Part shown: piece after piece, positions 8,355-17,039 of the stretch
Position numbering within the stretch: position 1 is the first letter of the stretch
How the letters are laid out: the number at the start of each line of letters is the position of its first letter
Source of the DNA: Thermoanaerobaculia bacterium
Lineage (GTDB): Bacteria > Acidobacteriota > Thermoanaerobaculia > Multivoradales > JAHEKO01
Assembly (NCBI GenBank): GCA_947259925.1
Contig: CAMYOG010000006.1
Span: 62,001 to 126,000, forward strand
Direction of reading: 5' to 3'
Length of the DNA: 64,000 nucleotides
Translations under genes and position numbers: made by a program
Notes under the pieces: generated by a model
Database searches by the model: none
Seen by the model: the letters and a program-made list of their open reading frames with translations, nothing else
Told to the model about the DNA's origin: nothing

Positions 8355-9260
8355 ATGCCTTCCCCCTCCGTCGAGCTGAGTGGCGTCAGCAAGTCCTACG
8401 GCAGGTTCCGAGCGGTAGACGACCTGTCGCTCCGGGTCAACGGGGGCGCCATCTTCGGCCTGCTGGGGCCCAACGGAGCCGGCAAGACGACGTCGATCCG
8501 GATGATCATGGACATCATCGCGCCCGACCGCGGTGAGGTCCGGTTCTTCGATCGCCCGCGGCGACAGAAGGACCTGGCGCGGGTCGGCTACCTCCCCGAG
8601 GAGCGCGGCCTCTACCCGAAGATGACGGTGGCCGATCACCTGGTCTTCCTCGGCCGGCTCCGCGGCATGAGCCGGCGCGAGGCCGTGGCGGCCACCCGGC
8701 TCTGGCTGGCGCGCGTCGGGCTCGCGAAGTGGTCGGCCAAGAAAGTGGAAGAGCTCTCGAAGGGGATGCAGCAGAAGGTCCAGCTGGTCGGCACGGTGCT
8801 CCACGAGCCGCGGATCCTGATCCTCGACGAGCCGTTCTCGGGCCTCGATCCGATCAATCAGGAGCTGTTCAAGGAGCTTCTGGCCGAGTATCGCTCGGGC
8901 GGCCGCACGGTCATCTTCTCCACCCACATCATGGAGCAGGCCGAGAAGCTGTGCGACGAGATCTGCCTGATCTCGGGTGGACGGGCGATCCTCTCCGGCT
9001 CCCTGAGCGAGATCAAGCGTCGCCATGGCGGCAACGCCTACCGGCTGGTGGCGACGGGCGAGCTCGACCGCGCGACGGAGATCGCGGGTGTCGAGAGCTC
9101 GATCCAGCAGGACGGCTCCCTCAAGCTCCTGCTCGCCCCCGAGATCGAGGGCGCCGACGTCTTGCGCGATCTGGTCGGCTTCTTGAGCGTCCAGGAGTTC
9201 CGCTCGGAAGAGCCGAGCCTCGAGGAGATCTTCATCCGATCGGTGCGCGATGCGGGTTGA
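8355..9260 (+). CDS. ABC transporter ATP-binding protein, NatA-like
   Basis: 301 residues from the ATG at 8355; the open frame extends far upstream but only as shadow of the TonB receptor. Walker A is GPNGAGKTT, the signature is LSKGMQQKVQ, Walker B is ILILDEPFSGLDP and the switch histidine is in STHIM. The C-terminal extension with VQEFRSEEPSLEEIFIRSV is typical of NatA/YhaQ-type exporters and is thought to dimerise. The gene overlaps the permease gene by 11 bases, so the two are translationally coupled and form one exporter. Confidence 0.9.
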   Translation: MPSPSVELSGVSKSYGRFRAVDDLSLRVNGGAIFGLLGPNGAGKTTSIRMIMDIIAPDRGEVRFFDRPRRQKDLARVGYLPEERGLYPKMTVADHLVFLGRLRGMSRREAVAATRLWLARVGLAKWSAKKVEELSKGMQQKVQLVGTVLHEPRILILDEPFSGLDPINQELFKELLAEYRSGGRTVIFSTHIMEQAEKLCDEICLISGGRAILSGSLSEIKRRHGGNAYRLVATGELDRATEIAGVESSIQQDGSLKLLLAPEIEGADVLRDLVGFLSVQEFRSEEPSLEEIFIRSVRDAG

Positions 9261-10587
9261 GACCGTTCGGGTGATCGCGGCGCGCGAGTATCTGGCGCGC
9301 ATCCGCACCAAGGGGTTCTGGATCGCGACGGTCGGACTACCGGTGTTGATGGCGGCGGTCCTGGTACTGCCGGCGCTGCTCCTGACCCAGACCACCAGCG
9401 CTCACAAGATGGTCATCGTCGACACGACCGGTGGGATCGGCGCCGAGCTGGCCGCCCGGCTCTCCGACTCGCCCGAGCTGCGCCGGGTGACCGAAAAGCT
9501 GGAAGAGACGCTCGAAGGGGTCGACACCGCCGCGATCGAGAGGAAGCTGCAAGGGTTCGTGCCGATCCTCGAGCCGCCGTCGCTCGACCTGCCGGGGCAG
9601 CGCGCCGAGCTCGACCGGCGTGTGCTGGCGGGCGAGATCGACGCCTGGGTCTGGATCAGCGAGCAGGGGCTCGCCGAGGACCGGATCGAGTACCACGCCG
9701 AGAGCGTCTCGAACTTCGTGACCCAGGAACGGCTGGCGCGCGCCGCCTCCTCGACCATCCGGTCGCTCCGGCTGGTCGCCGCCGGCCTCGACCCGGAGGA
9801 GATCGAGCGCCTGGGCCGCTCGATCGATCTGACGACGCTGCGGGTCACCGCGGAAGGGAGCCGCGAGGAGCAGGCGGCTACTGGCGTGGTTCTCGCCTAC
9901 GTCCTCTTCTTCCTGCTCTATATCGCGATTCTGGTCTACGGCCAGCAGGTGATGCTCGGCGTGATCGAAGAGAAGAGCTCGCGGATCGTCGAGGTGATCG
10001 TCGCGACCACCCGGCCGACCGAGCTGATGATGGGCAAGCTGCTCGGTATCTGCTGCGTGGCTCTGACCCAGCTGGCCATCTGGCTCGGCACGATCGTCGT
10101 CCTGACCCTGCCCGGAGTGGTCGCCCGAATGCGCTGGCTGTCCGATCAGTTCGACGTGCCGACGCTAGCGCCCTCTCTGATCGTCCACTTCTTCGCCTTC
10201 TTCGTCCTCGGCTTCGTCCTCTTCTCGAGCTTCTACGGCTCGGTCGGTGCGGCCTTCAACAACATCCAGGAGGCGCAACAGTTCGCGAGCGTCGGCGCGA
10301 TCTTCGCCGTTGCACCGATGCTGCTCTTCTGGATGGTGCTCAACGACCCCGACTCGATGCTGTCGGTCGTCAGCTCCCTGATCCCGTTCTTCACGCCGCT
10401 GCTGATGCTGCTCAGGCTGGCGGTCAAGACGCCGCCCTGGTGGCAGGTGGCTCTCGGCTACCTGCTCACCATCCTGGTGACCGGGGCGATGATCTGGGTC
10501 GCCGGCCGGGTCTACCGCGTCGGCATCCTGATGTACGGCAAGAAGCCGTCGCTACCGGAGATCTGGCGCTGGATCCGCTACGCCTAG
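9250..10587 (+). CDS. ABC-2 type permease, NatB/YhaP-like
   Basis: 445 residues. The pattern is one N-terminal membrane helix (VGLPVLMAAVLVLPALLL), a long extracytoplasmic domain (about 45-215), then five or six helices starting at VVLAYVLFFLLYIAILVYG. The cytoplasmic stretch EEKSSRIVEVIVATTRPTEL is the family hallmark. Together with the overlapping ATPase it forms a half-size exporter; relatives move Na+ or peptides, but the substrate here is not shown by the sequence. The start codon lies inside the ATPase gene. Confidence 0.88.
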   Translation: MRVETVRVIAAREYLARIRTKGFWIATVGLPVLMAAVLVLPALLLTQTTSAHKMVIVDTTGGIGAELAARLSDSPELRRVTEKLEETLEGVDTAAIERKLQGFVPILEPPSLDLPGQRAELDRRVLAGEIDAWVWISEQGLAEDRIEYHAESVSNFVTQERLARAASSTIRSLRLVAAGLDPEEIERLGRSIDLTTLRVTAEGSREEQAATGVVLAYVLFFLLYIAILVYGQQVMLGVIEEKSSRIVEVIVATTRPTELMMGKLLGICCVALTQLAIWLGTIVVLTLPGVVARMRWLSDQFDVPTLAPSLIVHFFAFFVLGFVLFSSFYGSVGAAFNNIQEAQQFASVGAIFAVAPMLLFWMVLNDPDSMLSVVSSLIPFFTPLLMLLRLAVKTPPWWQVALGYLLTILVTGAMIWVAGRVYRVGILMYGKKPSLPEIWRWIRYA

Positions 10588-10597
10588 CCGCGCCCGG

Positions 10598-10993
10598 CTA
10601 GCTCGCGGTGGTGATGGCGAGCGGCTGGATGCCGGAGTCGATCAGGCGCCGTAGGGCGGCCGCCCAGGTCTCTTTCGCCGGCCCGGTGGAGAACGAGACG
10701 CCCGCTTTATAGACCGCCGCGGGATCGGCTCCGTGGCTACCGTTGGTGCCCGCGAAGCGACACCACTCGACGCGGCCGGGCATGCCGAAGCTCTTGGTGC
10801 CCATCTGGACGCGGAAGACATAGCTGGCGCCGACGCGCAGCTGCTGATTCGACTCGATGCCCATTCCCGACTCGCTGACGTCGACGACGGCCGCACCGAT
10901 CGGGAACTCGACGGCGAAGTCCTTGGTCGCGTAGCGCTGGCTCGAACGCGGCTCTTCGCCGGCCTCGATTCGCTGCAGTCTCTTTCGATTCAC
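10598..10993 (-). CDS. PilZ domain protein (probable c-di-GMP receptor)
   Basis: 131 residues forming little more than one PilZ domain. Both binding motifs are kept: RxxxR as RSSQR near residue 16, and D/NxSxxG as DVSESGMG near residue 38. The final strand holds VYKAGVSF, typical of the barrel end. It should bind cyclic di-GMP and act as an adaptor in the cytoplasm. No diguanylate cyclase or type IV pilus gene lies nearby, so the output is unknown. Confidence 0.85.
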   Translation of the reverse strand: MNRKRLQRIEAGEEPRSSQRYATKDFAVEFPIGAAVVDVSESGMGIESNQQLRVGASYVFRVQMGTKSFGMPGRVEWCRFAGTNGSHGADPAAVYKAGVSFSTGPAKETWAAALRRLIDSGIQPLAITTAS

Positions 10994-11013
10994 GTTCGCG
11001 GGTCTCCTCTCGC

Positions 11014-11340
11014 TCAGGGAGCCGGATCTACGGCGGGTATCGATCCTGCGGTACGAGCGCTCCAGGAATAGCCGTCGGTCTCAAGGTGCTCGGCGCTCAC
11101 TTCGAGAGCGGCGCCGCTGCTCGAGGCGACGCTCCAGACGAAGCCCTCGCTCGCCTGCAGGGACTCGCGGTGGACCGGCTCGGCGCGAGCCGTGTCGACC
11201 GCGGTCAAGCTCGAGCCAGCCGCGTCGGAGCGGTCGACCGTCGCCGCCGGTCGATCCCCGTCCCCGGGCCGTGCGAACGGCGCCTGATGGGGTATCAGGA
11301 GAAAGAGGATCGCTACCACGGTGGCCTTGACCATTCTCAT
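11014..11340 (-). CDS. Short secreted hypothetical protein
   Basis: 108 residues from the ATG at 11340 (the next ATG at 11334 is equally possible). The start is chosen because it opens a signal peptide (VVAILFLLIPHQAPFA). The remainder is Asp/Ala/Ser-rich without recognisable domain. It lies 20 bases upstream of the PilZ gene on the same strand, so the two may be co-transcribed, which would link it loosely to c-di-GMP output. Confidence 0.45.
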   Translation of the reverse strand: MRMVKATVVAILFLLIPHQAPFARPGDGDRPAATVDRSDAAGSSLTAVDTARAEPVHRESLQASEGFVWSVASSSGAALEVSAEHLETDGYSWSARTAGSIPAVDPAP

Positions 11341-11643
11341 CGCACTGGTGTCCGGCCTGGTCAGAGAGCAAGCTGGGTACCATGCGCATCCGTCTATATG
11401 TCCACCCGCATTCGCGCCACTCACGAACCCCGGTCGCCGTCGGTTCGCTCTTCGTAACCTCTGAATGGAAAACGATTACGCGCTTCCTTGCGAGCTGTGG
11501 CCGGATCTCGAGAGCGGCGCGGCCGGGATCACCCCTCGACTCGCAGCACCGAAAAAGCGGCGGCCGGATCGCCAGAAAATCGGTGCCGAGGTGCCGTATC
11601 TTGGCAGTGCTCGTGCCGTGTTGATTCTGGATAAGCTCGGACC
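11341..11643. other. Divergent intergenic region, no gene supported
   Basis: 303 bases between the short secreted protein gene and exonuclease III. It is less GC-biased than its surroundings (for example around 11465-11480 and 11570-11640), as expected for promoter DNA. A frame beginning ATG at 11465 is open into xthA, but its third positions are not G/C-rich, so I do not call it. I see no convincing hairpin. Confidence 0.5.
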
Positions 11644-12417
11644 ATGCGTATCGCGACCTGGAACATCAACGGGCTGCGCGCCCGCCTCGATTTCGTGCTC
11701 CACTGGCTCGAGGCGCGTCAGCCCGATCTGGTCGGGCTCCAGGAGCTCAAGCTGACCGACGAGCAGTTCCCGCACGCAGCCTTCGAGGCGCACGGCTACC
11801 AGGCGGCCACTCTCGGTCAGAAGGCCTGGAACGGCGTCGCCGTCCTGAGCCGTGAGCCGCTCGAAGTCAGGCACCGTGGACTCGCCCGACAGGAGGAGAT
11901 GGGGGCGCGGCTGCTGAGCGTCGACACCCTGGGGCTCTCCTTCACCACCATCTACTGCCCGAACGGCAAGCACCTGGAGCACGAGGACTTCCCGCGCAAG
12001 CTCGCCTGGCTCGACGATCTCCGTGCCCACCTGGAGAGCGCGCACGATCCCGCCACGCCCATGGTCCTGTGCGGCGATTTCAATATCTGCCCCGCGCCGA
12101 TCGACAGCTGGAGCGAAGAGACGCTCGCCGGCAAGATCTTCCACACCGACGAGGAGCGGCTACGCTTCCGTCGCCTGCTCCAGTGGGGCCTGCGCGACCT
12201 GTTTCGCGAGCGCTACCCCGACACGCAGGTCTTTTCCTGGTGGGACTACCGTGGCGGAGCGTTCCACCGCGGGATGGGCTTGCGTATCGACTTCCTGCTC
12301 GGCACCGAGAGCGTGCTCGAGCGGACCCGATCGGTCGAGACCGACCGCGAGTACCGGAAGAAGAAGGACGGCCTGACCGCGTCCGATCACGCACCGGTGA
12401 CCGCGGAGCTCGACTGA
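11644..12417 (+). CDS. xthA: Exodeoxyribonuclease III (AP endonuclease)
   Basis: 257 residues of the EEP nuclease fold, full family length. The start MRIATWNINGLRAR gives the metal-binding asparagine; LQELK carries the metal glutamate; GDFNICP carries the catalytic Asp/Asn pair; SWWDYRGGAF is the ExoIII-specific loop; and SDHAPV at the end holds the catalytic Asp-His. It acts on abasic sites and 3' ends in base-excision repair. It stands as a single gene and converges on the intradiol dioxygenase gene. Confidence 0.93.
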   Translation: MRIATWNINGLRARLDFVLHWLEARQPDLVGLQELKLTDEQFPHAAFEAHGYQAATLGQKAWNGVAVLSREPLEVRHRGLARQEEMGARLLSVDTLGLSFTTIYCPNGKHLEHEDFPRKLAWLDDLRAHLESAHDPATPMVLCGDFNICPAPIDSWSEETLAGKIFHTDEERLRFRRLLQWGLRDLFRERYPDTQVFSWWDYRGGAFHRGMGLRIDFLLGTESVLERTRSVETDREYRKKKDGLTASDHAPVTAELD

Positions 12418-12433
12418 ATGGTGCCAGGCGCCG

Positions 12434-13006
12434 TCACCTCAGCCGCAGATCGCGCTCGACCGCGAGCATGCCGTCGTCTCGGGTCTCGATCGGCCGAATG
12501 GTCGCCCAAGTCGGATTCTCGGAGGCGTCGCGTCCGCGCACGCCGAGCTTCGGGTCGCCCTCGAAGTTCAGGGTGAAGCCCTGGCGCGCCATCCCCGGCC
12601 CCCAGACCCGGTAGTGGACATGCGCCGGCGGACCGCCGGTGGCGTAGTGGGCCGGACGGATGCTCTCGAACCGATAGCGGCCGGCGGCATCGGTCAGCAT
12701 CAGGCCGCAGAGGCGCGCGTTCGACTCGTCCATACCTCCCGGCGAGTAGTAGCCGGCGGCGTCGGTATGGAAGACGAACACCGTCGCGCCGGCGACCGGC
12801 GTCTCGCCGTCGGTGGCCAGCACTTGGCCGCTGACCACCATCCGCTCACCCGGCTCGTCGGGCTCGGCGATGACGATCGCCCACTCCTCGGCCTGCTGCC
12901 CGCGGCAGTCACCACGGTCCTGGGCGGCCGCCGGTGGCACCACCATCGAGCCGATGAGACCGAGGAGCACGAGGAGCGCGAGGGTGAGGTCGAGCCGAGA
13001 GGTCAT
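12434..13006 (-). CDS. Exported intradiol ring-cleavage dioxygenase-like protein
   Basis: 190 residues from the ATG at 13006, with a signal peptide (about 1-29). The rest is an intradiol dioxygenase beta fold: ATVFVFHTDAAGYYSPGG (75-91), GRYRFESIRPAHY (109-121) and PPAHVHYRV (126-134). Candidate ligands of the non-haem iron are Y86 or Y87, Y121, H129 and H131, so the site looks complete. The family opens catechol rings between the two hydroxyls. Export is unusual for catabolic enzymes but known for this subgroup. The gene is divergent from a PLP decarboxylase with 18 bases between start codons. Confidence 0.75.
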   Translation of the reverse strand: MTSRLDLTLALLVLLGLIGSMVVPPAAAQDRGDCRGQQAEEWAIVIAEPDEPGERMVVSGQVLATDGETPVAGATVFVFHTDAAGYYSPGGMDESNARLCGLMLTDAAGRYRFESIRPAHYATGGPPAHVHYRVWGPGMARQGFTLNFEGDPKLGVRGRDASENPTWATIRPIETRDDGMLAVERDLRLR

Positions 13007-13024
13007 GCCCAAGGATACGACACC

Positions 13025-14494
13025 ATGCGTGCTAGGTTTCGCCGCGTGACCGCCGACGCCCCCGAATATCCGCTCGAGCTCTCGCACACGGCGATGCGCC
13101 GGCTGGTGGACGAGGCGATGGAGCGGATCGTCGCCCATATCGAATCGCTGCCCGAGCAGGCAGCGTCGGACGTCGCCGGCGGCGCCGAGCTCGCCCGCTC
13201 GATCGCCGAGACCGAGCCACCCGAGACCGCCACGTCGACCGCCGAGCTCCTCGACCTGGTTTTCGATCGGCTGGCGACCAAGAGCTTCAACACCGCCGGG
13301 CCCGGCTTCGTCGCCTACATCCCCGGCGGTGGGCTGTTTCACGCCGCGGTCGCCGACCTGATCGCCGACTCGATCAACCGCTACACGACCGTCTTCGCCG
13401 CCGCCCCGGGGCTGACGCAGCTCGAGATCAACGTCGTGCACTGGTTCAAGCGCATGGTCGGCTTCCCGATCGAGGCGGGCGGCTTCCTGACCAGCGGCGG
13501 CTCGCTGGCCAACTTCAGCGCCCTGGTGACCGCCCGCTGCGAGAGGCTGCCCGAAGATTTCCTCGAGGGCACGCTCTATGTCTCCGAGCAGATCCACCAC
13601 TCGATCGGCAAGGCGGCGGCACTGGCCGGGTTCCCGCCTCGGAGTGTCCGCCGGATCGGTGTCGACGAACGCTTCAGGATTCGCATCGACGAGCTCCGGC
13701 GGGCCATCGAGGCCGATCGTGAAGACGGCCTCGAGCCGTTCCTGGTCGTCGGCAGCGCCGGCACTACCAATACCGGCGCGGTGGACGATCTCGAGGAGTT
13801 GTCGAGCGTCGCCACGGAGCATCGTCTCTGGCTCCACGTCGACGCCGCGTACGGCGGGTTCTTCGTCCTCACCGAGCGCGGGCGGCGGACCCTGCGCGGG
13901 CTGTCGCGTGCCGACTCGATCACCCTCGATCCCCACAAGGGCCTCTTCCTCCCCTACGGTACCGGCGGTCTGCTGGTACGCGAGGGCGAGGCGCTCAAAC
14001 GCGCGCATCAGATGCGGGGTGAGTACATGCTGCCACCGGAGCAGTCGCCCGACCTGGTCGACTTCTGCGATATCTCGCCCGAGCTTTCGCGGGACTTTCG
14101 CGGCCTGCGGGTCTGGCTGCCGCTCAAAATGCACGGTCTGGGCGTCTTTCGGGCGGCGTTGGACGAGAAGCTCGACCTGGCGGAGTGGGCAACCGACCAG
14201 CTGCGCGAGATCCCGGACATCGAGATCGTCGCCGAGCCGCAGCTCTCGCTGCTCGCGTTCCGCCTGCGGCGGGACGGCCTCGGCGCCGCCGAGCTCGACC
14301 GCTTGAACCGCGACCTGATGGACCGGATCAACAGCCGCCAACGGACATTTCTTACCGGTACGCAGCTCGATTCGGGCTTCGTGCTGCGGATCTGTGTGCT
14401 CAACTTCCGGACCCACCGCGACCACATGGAGCTGGCGCTCGAGGCGATTCGCGAGTCAGTCGAGGAATTGTCGCACAAGGTCGATCGGAGTTGA
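13025..14494 (+). CDS. PLP-dependent group II (aromatic-L-amino-acid type) decarboxylase
   Basis: 489 residues from the ATG at 13025. The fold-type I core is clear: FVAYIPGGGLFHAAVADL, FLTSGGSLANF, EQIHHSIGKAA, the PLP-binding aspartate in LHVDAAYGG, and the Schiff-base lysine in LDPHKGLFLPYGTGG. These are group II amino-acid decarboxylase features; the subgroup is close to aromatic and diaminobutyrate decarboxylases. It should remove CO2 from an amino acid to give an amine. The divergent neighbour cleaves catechol rings, which hints at aromatic substrates, but this is only context. Confidence 0.85.
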   Translation: MRARFRRVTADAPEYPLELSHTAMRRLVDEAMERIVAHIESLPEQAASDVAGGAELARSIAETEPPETATSTAELLDLVFDRLATKSFNTAGPGFVAYIPGGGLFHAAVADLIADSINRYTTVFAAAPGLTQLEINVVHWFKRMVGFPIEAGGFLTSGGSLANFSALVTARCERLPEDFLEGTLYVSEQIHHSIGKAAALAGFPPRSVRRIGVDERFRIRIDELRRAIEADREDGLEPFLVVGSAGTTNTGAVDDLEELSSVATEHRLWLHVDAAYGGFFVLTERGRRTLRGLSRADSITLDPHKGLFLPYGTGGLLVREGEALKRAHQMRGEYMLPPEQSPDLVDFCDISPELSRDFRGLRVWLPLKMHGLGVFRAALDEKLDLAEWATDQLREIPDIEIVAEPQLSLLAFRLRRDGLGAAELDRLNRDLMDRINSRQRTFLTGTQLDSGFVLRICVLNFRTHRDHMELALEAIRESVEELSHKVDRS

Positions 14495-14669
14495 GCCTGG
14501 TCGAGCGCGCGCGTGATAGCGTCACCGGCCTAGGAAGATTTTCGTTGTACCTTGCTGGCGCGGCGGTCGATCCATCGGCTGGCCGAAGCGGCTTTTCGTT
14601 CCGACCCGGGGGGTGAGCCCTACTCCGGGCCATTCGGCCCGCGCCCAGCTCTGGTGGGAGTCGGAAGAT

Positions 14670-15236
14670 ATGGCAAAGAAGAACCCCTCCGCGGCCGCCG
14701 GGATCGATATCGAGGCCGGTGGCGAGAGCCTGCATCAGGTTCGAGACATTCTCTTTGGCGCGCAGATGCGTACCGTCGATCGTCGGTTGGCCCAGATCGA
14801 AGACCGGTTCCAACGCGATCTGCAGCAGCACAGGGCCGAGACCGAGAAGCGCGCCGCGAGCCTCGACAGCCAGTTGCGCAAGGAGTCGGAGAAGCTCAGT
14901 GAGCGCATCAAAGCCGAGCGCACCAAGCGCACGGCAGACCTCAAGGACCTCCGCGCCTCGCTCAAGAGCGGGCTCCAGAACCTCGACAAGACGGTCAGCA
15001 AGCTCGAGACGACGACCGATCGCGCCGATGCCGAGCTGCGCGACGAGATCCTCAAGCTCACCAAGGGGCTGGGTGACGACCTCCGAGCACTCTCCGATCG
15101 CCTCAGCGGCGATCTCGACAGCGCCGTCTACGAGCTGCGATCCGAGAAGACCGACCTCGCCTCGTTGGTGCAGCTCTTCTCGGACATGGCCGGCCGCCTC
15201 AGCGAGGATCTGGAGACTCCGCCTGAGGAGAAGTGA
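14670..15236 (+). CDS. Coiled-coil protein, first gene of the small-GTPase cassette
   Basis: 188 residues from the ATG at 14670, preceded by GGAAG. Almost the whole chain (about 25-165) is predicted coiled coil, rich in Lys, Glu, Arg and Leu with heptad-like spacing (LAQIEDRFQRDL, RKESEKLSERIKAERTKR, LRALSDRLSGDL). No signal peptide or membrane helix. The stop codon abuts the GTG of the next gene (AAG TGA GTG), so the four genes to 18390 look like one transcript with coupled translation. By position it may tether or regulate the OmpA-domain protein or the GTPase; this is inference. Confidence 0.75.
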   Translation: MAKKNPSAAAGIDIEAGGESLHQVRDILFGAQMRTVDRRLAQIEDRFQRDLQQHRAETEKRAASLDSQLRKESEKLSERIKAERTKRTADLKDLRASLKSGLQNLDKTVSKLETTTDRADAELRDEILKLTKGLGDDLRALSDRLSGDLDSAVYELRSEKTDLASLVQLFSDMAGRLSEDLETPPEEK

Positions 15237-17039
15237 GTGCCCGCAGACCCCACGCGCCCGCTCGAGCCCCCCGAAGAGCTCGGCGCCGCGCCCGCCGACG
15301 ACGGCAGCCGGGACGGTGAGTCTTTCGCCAAGCTCCGTGAGCTGTTGCTCGGCGAGGAGAGCCGGCAGCTCGAGCGGCTCCGGAGAGAGCTCGACGAGTC
15401 GGAGCTGAGCGTCGAGGAGCTCGCCGAGCGTCTGCCCGGTGCGGCGGCTCTCAGCAGCTCACAAGACGACCAGCTGGCACGGGCTCTGGCACCGACCATC
15501 GAGGCCGGCATCGACGAGTCGGTCGAGCGGGACCCGCAACGGATCGCCAACGCCGTCTATCCGGTGCTCGGCCCCGCGATTCGCAAGGCGATCGCCGAGA
15601 CCATGGCCGGCTTCGTCAACGCGATCAATCGGGCCATCGAGCACAGCCTCTCGCCCCGGGGACTCAAGTGGCGCTTCGAGGCCTGGCGCACCGGAGTCCC
15701 CTATTCGCAGATCGTCATCAAGCACGCGCTCGTCTTCCAGGTCGAGCAGCTCTTTCTGATCCACCGCGAGACCGGTCTACTTCTCCTTCACGAGCACGTG
15801 GACGAAGCGGGCACGAAGGACCCCGACCTCGTGTCGGGCATGCTGACCGCGATTCGTGACTTCGTCAGCGACTCGTTCGACGCCGAAGACGAGGGAGGTC
15901 TCGCCGATTTCAGGGTCGGCACCCTCAGCGTGCTCGTCGAGCGTGGTCCGGAGGCGCTGCTGGCGGCAGTAGTCCGCGGCCAGCCACCGACCGAGCTACG
16001 CCTTCAGCTCGAGGAGACCCTCGAGCTGATCCATCTCCAATTCCGGCAGCCGTTGGCGAAGTTCGACGGCGATGCAACGCCGCTCGAGCCCGCCAGACCG
16101 CTCCTTCACGATCGTCTCGAGACGATCCTGACCACCGACCGGCCAGCGACGCTGGGCTGGGCGCCGCGTGCCGCGTGGCTGGTGCTGGCGCTGGTGGTAC
16201 TGCTCGGGATCGTCTGGACCGTCCGCTCACACCTCGCCTGGGAGCGCACCCTCCGACACCTCGAGGAGGCGCCGGGAATCGTACTCATCGAAGCCGAGCG
16301 TGGACTCGGCGGTTGGCGTCTCAGGGGGTTCTTCGACTCCGACGGCGCCGACCCGGGGGTGGTCCTGGCCGAGAGCGGCATCGATCCACAAGACGTGACA
16401 GGAGAGTGGCAGCCCTACCTTTCTCTCGAGCCGCAGCTCGTCCTCGCGCGTACCGAGCGCCTGCTCGAGCCCCCGCCTTCGCTCGAGCTGGAGCTCGATC
16501 GCGGCCGCCTGATCGCACGGGGCAGCGCATCGCCCAGGTGGCGCGCCCGGGCCGTCCGTCTCGTCGACTCCATCCCTGGAATCGCCGGGTCCGACCTCTC
16601 GGACGTCGAACTGGCGCCCTCCGACGAGCTGAACCGGATGCTTCGGGAGGTGGAGGAGGTGCACGTCCTCTTCCGACTCGGCTCGGCCGAGCTCGACCCG
16701 GAGCCACGGACCCGAGTGGAGGCGCTCGGACCGGCGTTGGCTCGACTGCTGGACCTTTCCCGGGCGGAAGGGTACGAGACCGCGATCGAGCTGGTCGGGC
16801 GCACCGACACCACCGGTACCGAGCAGACCAACCGCCTGCTCAGCCGCCAGCGCGCCGACTCGGTGCGTGACGCCCTGGTCGCCGCGGGCTTCGAGGTGCC
16901 CGAGCTAGAGACCACCGGAGTCGGCATGTCCGAGCCGCTGCGCGGCGAGGATCCCGAATCGACGTCGCGGATCAACCGCAGCACCACTTTCCGCGTCCAG
17001 CTGAGACCCGCGGGACCAGCGAGTGAGGTCATGGAGTGA
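15237..17039 (+). CDS. Membrane-anchored OmpA-domain protein with possible roadblock/longin-like cytoplasmic part
   Basis: 600 residues from a GTG directly after the previous stop. Regions: charged N-terminus (1-80); an alpha/beta region (about 150-280) with VEQLFLIHRETGLLLLHE and a later VRGQPPTELRLQLEETLEL that resembles roadblock/longin-type GTPase regulators; one membrane helix (312-329); a BON-like stretch (SPRWRARAVRLVDSI); and a C-terminal OmpA domain (about 480-595) with the peptidoglycan-binding pattern ELVGRTDTTGTEQTNRLLSRQRADSV. This predicts cytoplasmic N-terminus, single span and a periplasmic wall-binding end. The stop overlaps the GTPase start (GTGA). The OmpA call is firm; the roadblock/longin assignment is my inference from strand pattern only. 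Confidence 0.8.
   Translation: MPADPTRPLEPPEELGAAPADDGSRDGESFAKLRELLLGEESRQLERLRRELDESELSVEELAERLPGAAALSSSQDDQLARALAPTIEAGIDESVERDPQRIANAVYPVLGPAIRKAIAETMAGFVNAINRAIEHSLSPRGLKWRFEAWRTGVPYSQIVIKHALVFQVEQLFLIHRETGLLLLHEHVDEAGTKDPDLVSGMLTAIRDFVSDSFDAEDEGGLADFRVGTLSVLVERGPEALLAAVVRGQPPTELRLQLEETLELIHLQFRQPLAKFDGDATPLEPARPLLHDRLETILTTDRPATLGWAPRAAWLVLALVVLLGIVWTVRSHLAWERTLRHLEEAPGIVLIEAERGLGGWRLRGFFDSDGADPGVVLAESGIDPQDVTGEWQPYLSLEPQLVLARTERLLEPPPSLELELDRGRLIARGSASPRWRARAVRLVDSIPGIAGSDLSDVELAPSDELNRMLREVEEVHVLFRLGSAELDPEPRTRVEALGPALARLLDLSRAEGYETAIELVGRTDTTGTEQTNRLLSRQRADSVRDALVAAGFEVPELETTGVGMSEPLRGEDPESTSRINRSTTFRVQLRPAGPASEVME

Noticed and set aside
11465-11755. Small ORF before exonuclease III
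   Set aside because: Third positions are not G/C-rich, unlike all real genes here, and it runs into xthA out of frame.
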